Assembly: GCA_050180015.1 (NCBI GenBank)
Contig: JBFXEO010000048.1
Span: 1 to 15,642, forward strand
Direction: 5' to 3'
DNA length: 15,642 bases
Source: JBFXEO01 sp050180015
GTDB taxonomy: Bacteria > Bacteroidota > Bacteroidia > Bacteroidales > Tenuifilaceae
Shown: positions 6,255 through 13,121 of the stretch, one piece after another
How the letters are laid out: each line of letters begins with the position of its first letter
How positions within the stretch are numbered: the first letter of the stretch is position 1
Made by a program: the position numbers and the translations under genes
Notes under the pieces: model-generated
Told to the model about the DNA's origin: nothing
The model's input: the letters and a program-made list of their open reading frames with translations, nothing else
Database searches by the model: none

Positions 6255-7292
6255 ATGACAACCGAAAAAAGGATTAATGCCCTTGTCAAATTAGGTAAAA
6301 GAATGCTTGCCGAGCCTTCCCCCGGGTATAATTCGAAGCTTTCCAATGCCATTAACGGTGCACATATATACAACCCCTGGTTTGTACCCCAGAATGTGGA
6401 GCTCGCTATTGCATCAATAGCGAACCAATGGTTAAACCGGGAAATACTCGAAAGCTGGATTGCTCGTTACCCATACAAAAAAACAGCTAGCGCAAATTCC
6501 AAGAATGTTGGGGTAATAATGGCAGGGAACATCCCGCTGGTGGGGTTTCACGATTTTATGTGCGTGCTGCTAAGTGGGCATCGGTTTATGGGGAAAGCCT
6601 CATCGAAGGATGGCGGATTAATGCTTACGATTGCAAACATGCTGGTAGAAGTTGAGCCCGAGCTTGCGGATCAAATAGTAATTTCCGATGAAAATTTAAA
6701 AGGATTTGATGCTGTAATTGCCACCGGAAGCGATAATACTTCGCGCTATTTTGAATACTACTTCAGGAATTGTCCGACCATACTCCGTAGTCACCGTAAC
6801 AGCATAGCCGTGCTAACGGGGCACGAAACAAAGACCGATTTTGAGAACCTCGGCAACGATATTTTCACCTACTTCGGGCTGGGTTGCCGAAATATCTCCA
6901 AACTCCTTGTACCGGAAAACTATGGGTTTAAACCGCTGCTAGACAGTTTTTCGGACTGGAAGAACCTGATTAACCATAACAAGTATGCCAACAACTACGA
7001 GTACCGACGGGCCATTTTTTCAATGAATCAAATACCACATTTTGATACAGGTTTTGTTCTGGTAACGCCATCGGAACAAATAGATTCTCCTGTTGGTACG
7101 CTCTTCTACCAGGAATACAAAAATTTAAGCGACGTTGGGGAGTATATCAACATCAATGCAAATAAAATTCAGTGTGTTGTGGGTAACAGTAAGGTTCACC
7201 CCAAGGCCATCCCGTTTGGTACAACCCAAACACCTGCCATAGACGATTATGCCGATGGGATTGACACAGTAAACTTTTTGCTGAACCTTTAA
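6255..7292 (+). CDS. Acyl-CoA reductase, LuxC family
   Basis: A member of the LuxC-type aldehyde-dehydrogenase-fold acyl-CoA reductases, which use NADPH to reduce fatty acyl-CoA to aldehyde through an acyl-cysteine. The nucleotide-binding region is KNVGVIMAGNIPLVGFHDF. The likely catalytic cysteine is Cys211 in YFGLGCRNISKLLVP. The length of 345 residues fits the compact form common in Bacteroidota. I place the start at ATG 6255; an in-frame TTG at 6249 would add only two residues. The promoter is unclear: TATACTTTG at 6092-6100 is close to the consensus but has one base too many. There are no luxA, luxB, luxD or luxE neighbours, so bioluminescence is not implied. A role in aldehyde or lipid metabolism is inferred only. 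The gene stands alone, divergent from the ABC permease. Confidence 0.86.
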   Translation: MTTEKRINALVKLGKRMLAEPSPGYNSKLSNAINGAHIYNPWFVPQNVELAIASIANQWLNREILESWIARYPYKKTASANSKNVGVIMAGNIPLVGFHDFMCVLLSGHRFMGKASSKDGGLMLTIANMLVEVEPELADQIVISDENLKGFDAVIATGSDNTSRYFEYYFRNCPTILRSHRNSIAVLTGHETKTDFENLGNDIFTYFGLGCRNISKLLVPENYGFKPLLDSFSDWKNLINHNKYANNYEYRRAIFSMNQIPHFDTGFVLVTPSEQIDSPVGTLFYQEYKNLSDVGEYININANKIQCVVGNSKVHPKAIPFGTTQTPAIDDYADGIDTVNFLLNL

Positions 7293-7651
7293 TGGTTGAA
7301 ATGGACGAATAGGGTCCGTTTTCGCCCTTAATTATGAATACGGATATCTGTGATCCCTCAAAATTCAATATTGTTCGGTAACTGAACCTATCCAGCATCA
7401 GCATCTATCCACAAAATACTGCTGCACCAATATAAAAAAATTACCACGAGAATCTTAGAAAACAAAGTTTTCATTGTTCCGGCATGGGAAAAGAAATTGA
7501 AAAACCATTTCCCTTCAGGGCGGTAAGGTAGTTGTCACCGACACCAACCAGAAAAGGCTCATGGACAATTCTTCCCCTGTTGGAGAGGTTCACAGGTTCA
7601 GAATCAACATTAAGCTAACCCATGACAAGCAGACAATTTACCGGTATCACT
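7293..7651. other. Gene-poor spacer behind the acyl-CoA reductase
   Basis: No recognised gene. A plus-strand frame stays open from 7501 to the stop at 7711-7713 (70 codons; a first ATG at 7561 would give 50 residues). It reads like protein over its first two thirds (VVVTDTNQKRL, VGEVHRFRINIK), but it has no start near the open beginning and overlaps the promoter at 7653-7684. In another frame just upstream (about 7462-7520) a short protein-like stretch (KVFIVPAWEKKLKNHF) also occurs. A decayed gene fragment is possible; I could not identify its family. Confidence 0.3.
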
Positions 7652-7652
7652 A

Positions 7653-7684
7653 TTGTATAATATTACAAACTCTTACTACTTTTG
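7653..7684 (+). promoter_or_regulatory. Bacteroidota-type promoter for the pRiA4b ORF-3-like gene
   Basis: TTG at 7653-7655, 21 bases, then TACTTTTG at 7677-7684, a full TAnnTTTG match with the same spacing as the GAPDH promoter. Transcription would begin near 7691, leaving an unusually long leader of about 135 bases before the ATG at 7825. Confidence 0.55.
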
Positions 7685-7824
7685 TAATAAATACATCAAT
7701 GCCGTTTAACTGAACAATGTTACTAACGCTACCTGACCGTTTCCCCCGGATTTCGCGTACACTGAGTCTGTAGCAACTGTGGTTCCCTTAACCAAACGGT
7801 GCTGATAAATATTATGGTAAGTAT

Positions 7825-8352
7825 ATGGTATATAAGTTTAGACTGATTTCGGCGGATGATAGGGCATTCCTTCGCGATTTCGAAATCGATGAAAATCAGA
7901 CGTTCCTATCCTTCCACAATATTATCAGGGAGAATCTGGGCTTCGACCCTGCCCAGCTCACCTCATTCTTCCTTGCCGATGAGCACTGGAATAAAGGCAT
8001 GGAGTTGACCCTGATAGATATGCACAACGATGGTGAACTTGCAGCCATCCCCATGGAGTCCGTTAAAATAAATGAGCTGCTAAAAAAACGCAGGGAACGG
8101 TTACTTTACATTTACGATATTTTTACTGATCAAACCCTTTTCATTGAACTTCTGGATATTTTAGAGCCATCCAAAAATGTAAAATATCCGGTTTGTACCG
8201 CATCGGTAGGCGAACCGCCCGTTCAATTTGCCAATAATTCCGTTGAAATTTCTGAAGATAACCTTTCGGAAGGAAACGAAATTGATGACATTTTCGGGGA
8301 GTTCAACCCCGATGAGTTTGGTGCGGAAGAGCCTGACGGTAGCGATAACTAA
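7825..8352 (+). CDS. Plasmid pRiA4b ORF-3-like protein with an acidic tail
   Basis: A 175-residue cytosolic protein of the pRiA4b ORF-3-like family (often named IS1096 passenger TnpR family). The fold signatures are an N-terminal strand, FLSFHNIIRENLGFDPAQLTSFFL at 27-50 (shown in shortened form: FLSFHNII, then LTSFFL), LLYIYDIFTD at 93-102 (family: Y-x-Y-D-F-x-D), and YPVCTASVGEPP at 121-132 (family: P-x-C near PPE). From about residue 139 the tail is strongly acidic and probably disordered. Despite the name it is a common chromosomal protein of unknown biochemical function, and nothing mobile surrounds it here. It has its own promoter and lies 239 bases ahead of miaA in the same direction. 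The ATG at 7825 is preferred; an ATG at 7814 is out of frame. Confidence 0.82.
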   Translation: MVYKFRLISADDRAFLRDFEIDENQTFLSFHNIIRENLGFDPAQLTSFFLADEHWNKGMELTLIDMHNDGELAAIPMESVKINELLKKRRERLLYIYDIFTDQTLFIELLDILEPSKNVKYPVCTASVGEPPVQFANNSVEISEDNLSEGNEIDDIFGEFNPDEFGAEEPDGSDN

Positions 8353-8527
8353 TTGGTACAGATGCAAGATGCCAGATACCAGCCGTTAGGCAAAGAAATG
8401 CTGTTCGGCCAGCTATCATCCTGAACGGAGTATTTTGCGTTATGATTACCCAATTTAACAGTAAACCACATTTAAAATCTTCACTTTACCTTTTCTTCGA
8501 ACGTAGGAAACCGTTTCTGTTTTCAGG

Positions 8528-8547
8528 TTCCGGAACTTTGTCCGGAA
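8528..8547. repeat. Perfect inverted repeat upstream of miaA
   Basis: TTCCGGA (8528-8534) and TCCGGAA (8541-8547) flank ACTTTG, giving a 7-bp perfect stem with a 6-base loop, 44 bases before the miaA start. It overlaps GAACTTTG (8533-8540), which is one base from the Bacteroidota -7 consensus. No T-run follows. It could be an operator, an mRNA leader hairpin, or chance. Confidence 0.4.
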
Positions 8548-8591
8548 TAGCAAACTACCGCTTGTTTCTAAAGATCAACTCCTGAAATACA

Positions 8592-9506
8592 ATGCCTAAC
8601 AATTACCTTATAGTCTTACTGGGGCCTACGGGGGTCGGAAAAACCGATCTAAGCATTTCGCTTTCCAATACTTTTAATGCTCCCATCCTATCGTCGGACT
8701 CAAGGCAATTTTTTCGGGAGATGAAGGTTGGAACAGCAGTACCCAGCGATGAGCAGCTACGCCTGGCCCACCATTTTTTTATAGGGCACAAGTCTGTTAC
8801 CGAGCGTTACAGCTGCGGGATGTACGAAATAGATGCACTAAATTTGCTGGGCCAAATATTCAGCGCTGAGCCCACCGCTTTACTTGTAGGCGGTTCGGGT
8901 CTTTACATCGATGCAGTATGTCAGGGTATTGACGATTTCCCTGCGCCCGACACCGAATTACGTCAAACATTGCTCCAGCAGCTCAAGGAGGACGGGGTTG
9001 AAGGCCTACGGGCACAACTTAAAATTCTCGACCCCGAGTATTACAGAAGCGTTGACCTAAAGAACTCCCAAAGAGTGCTGAAGGCCGTGGAAGTATGCCT
9101 GCAAACCGGTAAGACCTATACCTCGTTCCTCACCAACCCAAATAAGCAAAGACCCTTTCAAATTATAAAAATTGGGGTAACCCGCCAGCGCGATGAACTT
9201 TACGCTCGTATCAACCAACGGGTTGATGAAATGATGCAGCATAACTTACTCGATGAGGTCAAGGGCCTATACCCCCTTAAACACCTAAATGCTCTGAATA
9301 CAGTAGGCTACCGCGAACTATTTGATTATATCGACGGCAAGTATAGCCTAGATGAAGCGGTTGAACTGATAAAGCGGAATACCCGTCGGTACGCAAAACG
9401 GCAGCTGACCTGGTGGGCCCGCGATACACAAATTACCTGGTTCCATCCCAGCCAGAAAGATGAAATCATAAAATTTCTGCGCAATAAGCTAGAGATTGCC
9501 CATTAA
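8592..9506 (+). CDS. miaA: tRNA dimethylallyltransferase
   Basis: MiaA adds a dimethylallyl group to N6 of A37 in tRNAs that read UNN codons, the first step towards ms2i6A. The P-loop GPTGVGKT is at 11-18. SSDSRQ at 34-39 contains the catalytic-base Asp36. Further motifs are the SVTERYSCGMYE segment at 68-79, the substrate-tunnel motif GGSGLY at 100-105, NSQRVLKAVEV at about 158-168, NTVGYRE, and RNTRRYAKRQLTWW near the C-terminus. At 304 residues it is full length for the bacterial enzyme. The ATG at 8592 sits just before the first strand, and no in-frame alternative is better. It is monocistronic as far as can be seen. hfq, mutL or other common MiaA neighbours of Proteobacteria are absent, as expected for Bacteroidota. 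Confidence 0.96.
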   Translation: MPNNYLIVLLGPTGVGKTDLSISLSNTFNAPILSSDSRQFFREMKVGTAVPSDEQLRLAHHFFIGHKSVTERYSCGMYEIDALNLLGQIFSAEPTALLVGGSGLYIDAVCQGIDDFPAPDTELRQTLLQQLKEDGVEGLRAQLKILDPEYYRSVDLKNSQRVLKAVEVCLQTGKTYTSFLTNPNKQRPFQIIKIGVTRQRDELYARINQRVDEMMQHNLLDEVKGLYPLKHLNALNTVGYRELFDYIDGKYSLDEAVELIKRNTRRYAKRQLTWWARDTQITWFHPSQKDEIIKFLRNKLEIAH

Positions 9507-9561
9507 CTGACATCCAAAACGTAAGTTCGATGTAAAATATCATCCCCAATTGCACCCTAAA

Positions 9562-9602
9562 CCTTGCAGAAAGCGGTACCGAACTTTTCGGAATGTGCAA
9601 GG
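9562..9602. repeat. Compound inverted repeat downstream of miaA
   Basis: An outer pair CCTTGCA (9562-9568) / TGCAAGG (9596-9602) encloses an inner pair CCGAA (9579-9583) / TTCGG (9587-9591), with an asymmetric internal loop between them. It begins 56 bases after the miaA stop. It may form a structured RNA 3' end. There is no T-tract, so a classical terminator is not supported. Confidence 0.4.
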
Positions 9603-9786
9603 GTTGCCTTAACGAAACAACATGGATATATATTTGGGCTGAGTAGGTAGTTTTTTCGCACACCAGAGGTACACCACCCAGAATGATGGTGTCATATATT
9701 ACCAAAAAACATCGAGAAAACTGGCATTAGCAGACCAACTATCGCTACATATCTTACCGGAAGTTCCGTACCCAATTAGCAAATCA

Positions 9787-9807
9787 TTACGGGAAAGAAG
9801 CCCGTAA
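9787..9807 (-). terminator. Possible terminator hairpin of the YfcC gene
   Basis: TTACGGG (9787-9793) and CCCGTAA (9801-9807) pair perfectly over 7 bp with a 7-base loop, 4 bases behind the YfcC stop. On the minus strand the hairpin is followed by TGATTTG, a weak T-rich tail, so efficiency is uncertain. Confidence 0.5.
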
Positions 9808-9810
9808 CAA

Positions 9811-11421
9811 TCAAAATCCGCTCAACGGTAAAAATAGCGTGGGTAGTAACAACAGAAAGCCGACAGCAATTAAGATCACCATCAACGGCAGAAACCAGCG
9901 GAACCACTTATTGTAGGGAATTTTTGCAATGCTTAAAACGCCCACCATTACCCCCGACGTGGGTGTTATGAGATTTGTAAACCCGCCACCCAGCTGGTAA
10001 ACGGTAACAGTAGTCTGGCGGCTTATGCCAATTAAATCGGAAAACTGTGACATCAAGGGGATTGTTAGTGCAGCCTTCGCCGAACCCGATGCTATTACCA
10101 GGTTAAGCAGGTTATAGAACACGTACATAATGGCCACCGATGTAACCCTTCCGTAGCCCTGCATGGCCCCGGCGGAGTAATTCAGCAGCGAGTCGATAAT
10201 TTTGCCCTGCTCAAGGACCACCACAATTCCGCTGGCCAAACCAACAACCAGCGCTGCCGACATAATATCCTTTGCCCCCTCAATGAAAAGCCTTGCCACT
10301 TGGTTTGCCTTTTTTCCGAAGGCAATACCCGCCATTATCCCCATAACAAGGAAAAGTGTAGCAATTTCCCTGATATACCAGCCGTAGCCCATTACCCCAA
10401 CAATTAGGAACAGGATGGTAAACATCAGTATATTTACTATGAATAGCTGAACGGAATGGCGCATGGACAATAACCCGCTAATAATCCAGGCCCCTGTTGC
10501 CACCGGTATAACGGGTGCAGAGATAACGCCCTGCCCAACCACCAAATGGCTTACCGGGTAGTAGTACGAGAAAATGACAAATACAATGGTCAAACCCACA
10601 AAAACAGCCCAGGCCCCTTTGCCTGCTTTGGTTTTTACACCGCCCTCCTCGCTGACAGCCTTTTTACGCCAGTACTCGTCCATCTCATATACAGGCGATA
10701 ACTTAGGATCCCGCTTAATTTTATGCGCATACCAAAGCACATACCCAATACCAACCGTATTTATAACCAGCCAAATTACAAAGCGGTACTCAATTCCAGA
10801 GAATAGAGGTATGCCCGATAGCCCCTGAGCTATCCCTATAGTAAACGGGTTCAGCAGGGCACTGGCAAAACCAAGCCCAGCACCCAGAAAACACAAGCTA
10901 ACGCCAACAATGGAATCGTAGCCCATGCTAATGGCAAGCGGGACAAATATCACCACAAAGGCAATGGTTTCCTCGCTCATCCCAATCACCGCCCCAAAAA
11001 AGCTGAAGCAAATCATAATAAGCGTTATAACCAAGTTATTGACCCCAATTGCCCTGAGTGGTTTGAAATTCTCCAGCCGTTTTGTGAAATTGAGGAAGGA
11101 AACAATGGCCACATCAAGTGCTTTACTCTCGTTGAGCAGCCAGAACGCCCCACCAATCATAAGAATATAAAAAATGATGTCGTAGGTACGCTTCATCCCC
11201 TGAAAAACGGAGGTGAATACCTGCCATGTTTGCGGGCTACTATCGACCCTATGGTACGACCCCGGAACAATTACATCACGGTCAATACCGTTAATACTCT
11301 TAACCTCACGGGCAAACTCGCCCCCCGGCACAAACCAGGTTAACACTGCCGCAAATACTATCAGCGAGAAAATAATAACATACGTATGCGGAAATTCACG
11401 TTTCTTCTTTTGCTGCTCCAT
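9811..11421 (-). CDS. YfcC-family (DcuC/ArcD-like) membrane carrier
   Basis: A 536-residue polytopic inner-membrane protein of the YfcC / C4-dicarboxylate anaerobic carrier family. After a short basic N-terminus (MEQQKKKREFPHTY) the first helix ends in the family signature TWFVPGGEF. Roughly 12 hydrophobic segments follow. The conserved cores include FFGAVIGMSEETIAF, ALLNPFTIGIAQGLSGIP and, in the second half, QLGGGFTNLITPTSGVMVG, which looks like the paired re-entrant substrate site. A cytoplasmic charged loop lies near residues 240-275. Members are predicted to move amino acids, peptides or dicarboxylates, and the substrate here is unknown. It is convergent with miaA. On the far side lies a decayed insertion sequence, so no operon partner is visible. 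No convincing promoter was found upstream of 11421. Confidence 0.9.
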   Translation of the reverse strand: MEQQKKKREFPHTYVIIFSLIVFAAVLTWFVPGGEFAREVKSINGIDRDVIVPGSYHRVDSSPQTWQVFTSVFQGMKRTYDIIFYILMIGGAFWLLNESKALDVAIVSFLNFTKRLENFKPLRAIGVNNLVITLIMICFSFFGAVIGMSEETIAFVVIFVPLAISMGYDSIVGVSLCFLGAGLGFASALLNPFTIGIAQGLSGIPLFSGIEYRFVIWLVINTVGIGYVLWYAHKIKRDPKLSPVYEMDEYWRKKAVSEEGGVKTKAGKGAWAVFVGLTIVFVIFSYYYPVSHLVVGQGVISAPVIPVATGAWIISGLLSMRHSVQLFIVNILMFTILFLIVGVMGYGWYIREIATLFLVMGIMAGIAFGKKANQVARLFIEGAKDIMSAALVVGLASGIVVVLEQGKIIDSLLNYSAGAMQGYGRVTSVAIMYVFYNLLNLVIASGSAKAALTIPLMSQFSDLIGISRQTTVTVYQLGGGFTNLITPTSGVMVGVLSIAKIPYNKWFRWFLPLMVILIAVGFLLLLPTLFLPLSGF

Positions 11422-11481
11422 ATCTAAAAAAATGAGTAGGCTAAAATAGTATTTTTGATTTACATCTTATCAAATTAGTAC

Positions 11482-12420
11482 ATCCGTAATTAATCATAAT
11501 CCTGCAATATCAGCAATAACAAGCCTGTCTAATATCCTCTCACCAAAATACCGGCCATTGAGCCTGTAGGCGAATTCGTTCAACTACAGCTGTAAATACT
11601 TACCCTCTATCCTATGATAATTCCCCAAAGGTTTCTCTTGGCATTGCTAACAGTAACGTGTACCCATCAAAGGGTTTCCTTGGTGGTATTTTTGTCCGGT
11701 TTTTTGCTCTGCAAATTTCTATTAGGCCTGAAATATCAGTACAGGAGGTACTCCCACAATACGCTTACCGTCGGGGGAATCATTGATTACTTCATCCATT
11801 TTTACCTTGGCATGGCTCTATAACACTTTGGCCTTGAAATACCCTCAGTGATTCGACCTTCCCCTGTCTCAATACCTTCCAATGGGGTGGCCCAACCGCT
11901 ATTGCAACGTTTGATTTGCCTGCCGCTCCACGGTCTCTTATTCCGTCGCCTTTCCCAACCCCTGATGATTCAACTGTAAAATAGCCTTCATCCTTTTCAA
12001 TCATGCCCTTCAGGGTATGGGTATGGCGAGCATTCCTCTTGCCCGTGGTTTCTAAGTTTATGTACCGTTGTCCAGACAGGTTCATGGCGTTTCAACCCGA
12101 ACTGTTTCTGAATCTCCTTACTTGAGAAACCTTTCTTAGTGATGCCTAGCTGGAACATGGCCTTGTACCAAACCAGAAATGGTAAATTAGAACCTTGCCT
12201 AATGGCTCCAGCTAGCAACGATGTCCTACTTCTGCATGGTTTACACTCATAACCCCAACGACTTTTTGTTCAGAAATATTCAGTGCACCCACACTGGCTA
12301 CAAACAATACCTATTCTGTCCCTCTCCTGTTTAAAGTGCTGGCGACAGCACCTCTTTGCCACCAAAATGCACAGTAAAATTGCATAGGTCCATATTCAAA
12401 AATATAAGGATTTTACGGAT
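11482..12420 (-). mobile_element. Decayed IS1595-family insertion sequence (tentative ends)
   Basis: The stretch is almost filled by the wrecked transposase gene described separately. Tentative ends are an 8-base inverted pair, ATCCGTAA at 11482-11489 and TTACGGAT at 12413-12420, which flank the pseudogene closely and give a length of 939 bases, a normal size for the family. The repeats do not extend further, and no target duplication is visible outside them, so the boundaries are only a proposal. Confidence 0.5.
11494..12380 (-). pseudogene. IS1595-family transposase, multiply frameshifted remnant
   Basis: Pieces of one IS1595-type transposase occur in the right order on the minus strand but in changing frames. 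First is a zinc ribbon (CSQCGCTEYF, stop, then WGYECKPCRSRTS). Next come SNLPFLVWYKAM, KKGFSSKEIQKQFG and KRHEPVW..VHKLRN (about 12218-12060). Then IEKDEGYFTVES follows, with the first catalytic Asp at 11990-11992, and GAAGKSNVAI. KMDEVINDSPDGKRIV comes after, then TSCTDISGLIEI. KNTTKETL, stop, WVHVTVSNAKRNLWG holds the third catalytic region. Last is HRIEGKYLQL, stop, LNEFAYRLNGRYFGER to the end at 11494. In-frame stops lie at 12270-12272, 11667-11669 and 11584-11586. At least five frame changes are needed, and the stretch carrying the second catalytic Asp appears deleted. The gene cannot make an active enzyme. Family assignment rests on recalled motifs. Confidence 0.82.
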
Positions 12421-12597
12421 ATTAAAAAGTATTTTTAATAGTTAACCGTTTAGCCAGATAACATTTACTGTGTGCTGAGTTTGGCAAAATTTAATACCGT
12501 TTCCCCAACCAAACTTCACCGAATTAACCCTTACCGTAAACCCTGTTTAAACTTTTTAACACTTATTTAGAAACATTTTATGTTGTTTTTATATTTA

Positions 12598-12611
12598 TAT
12601 ATGTACATATA
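12598..12611. promoter_or_regulatory. 14-bp palindrome in the OsmC promoter region
   Basis: TATATGTACATATA is perfectly self-complementary and ends 11 bases before the -7 element at 12623. The place suits a dimeric regulator's operator. However, the surroundings are very AT-rich, so chance symmetry is a real possibility. Confidence 0.35.
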
Positions 12612-12622
12612 CATTTTTAATA

Positions 12623-12630
12623 TATTTTTG
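12623..12630 (+). promoter_or_regulatory. Candidate -7 element for the OsmC-family gene
   Basis: TATTTTTG matches TAnnTTTG, 32 bases before the ATG at 12663. No TTTG is found at the expected -33 spacing; the palindrome at 12598-12611 occupies that place instead, which could mean activator dependence or simply a weak promoter. Confidence 0.4.
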
Positions 12631-12662
12631 TACTCCGGAAAACAACTTAAAACATAAATATC

Positions 12663-13058
12663 ATGGAATTCGAAGTAACGTTTCAAGGAAAGAAACAGGT
12701 TATTGCTCATATTGGAGAGCATAATATTTTAACCGATCAACCTGTTTTTGGTGGAGGCGACAACCAAGGCCCTGCACCGTTTTCACTCTTTTTAGCGTCA
12801 ATAGGAACCTGCGCAGGCATTTACGTAAAATCGTTCTGCGATCAGCGCGGAATTCCCTCGGCGGGAATTAAAATTGTACAGAAACACGATTTTAATCCTA
12901 TTACTCACATGGTGGACAACTTGCAGCTGGAAATCCAACTGCCTGCAGATTTTCCCGAAAAATACAAAGATGCTGTTATTAAGGCGGCAGACCAGTGCGC
13001 AGTAAAAAAACATCTGCATACACCGCCCCGTATGAGCGTGGTTACCAAAACGGTATAA
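12663..13058 (+). CDS. OsmC-family protein (YhfA-like)
   Basis: A 131-residue cytosolic OsmC/Ohr-superfamily protein. Classical members are Cys-based peroxidases that reduce organic hydroperoxides. Cys50 lies at the start of the long central helix (ASIGTCAGIYVKSF) and Cys112 in ADQCAVKKHL; these match the two conserved redox cysteines of the family. An extra Cys59 lies in the same helix. PAPFSLFLAS at 37-46 is the typical lead into the helix. The protein is close to the short YhfA-like branch, whose physiological substrate is not established, so peroxidase activity is an inference. It has its own promoter region with a palindrome and ends at a strong terminator. The left neighbour is the dead IS element and the right neighbour is convergent. 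Confidence 0.88.
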   Translation: MEFEVTFQGKKQVIAHIGEHNILTDQPVFGGGDNQGPAPFSLFLASIGTCAGIYVKSFCDQRGIPSAGIKIVQKHDFNPITHMVDNLQLEIQLPADFPEKYKDAVIKAADQCAVKKHLHTPPRMSVVTKTV

Positions 13059-13061
13059 AAG

Positions 13062-13090
13062 AAAAAGGCGGTATGTTTACCGCCTTTTTT
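13062..13090. terminator. Bidirectional intrinsic terminator between OsmC and S46 genes
   Basis: AAAAAGGCGGTA (13062-13073) pairs perfectly with TACCGCCTTTTT (13078-13089) over 12 bp with a TGTT loop. The plus strand ends in six T. The minus strand ends in TTTTTCTTTT. The two flanking genes converge on it (stops at 13058 and 13122). Confidence 0.92.
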
Positions 13091-13121
13091 ACCATACGCT
13101 GAAAAACACAGAGCTTGGGGT

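Larger units (their letters stand above)
9507..9810. other. Spacer between convergent miaA and YfcC genes
   Basis: No gene is supported. The stretch holds a compound hairpin at 9562-9602 and a shorter hairpin at 9787-9807 next to the YfcC stop. Both could end transcripts of the two convergent genes, though neither has a strong T-run. Confidence 0.5.

Noticed and set aside
6255..7292. A luminescence (lux) locus
   Set aside because: Only the LuxC-like reductase is present; luciferase and the other lux genes are absent.
7825..8352. The pRiA4b ORF-3 / IS1096 passenger name as evidence of a mobile element
   Set aside because: The family name is historical; no transposase or terminal repeats lie around this gene.
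11614..11823. Plus-strand 69-codon open frame in the large gap
   Set aside because: It is antisense to the IS1595 transposase remnant and is explained as its shadow.
11792..12085. 97-codon and 73-codon minus-strand frames (11792-12085 and 11997-12218) as separate hypothetical genes
   Set aside because: Their sequences are consecutive pieces of one frameshifted transposase, so they are reported as a single pseudogene.
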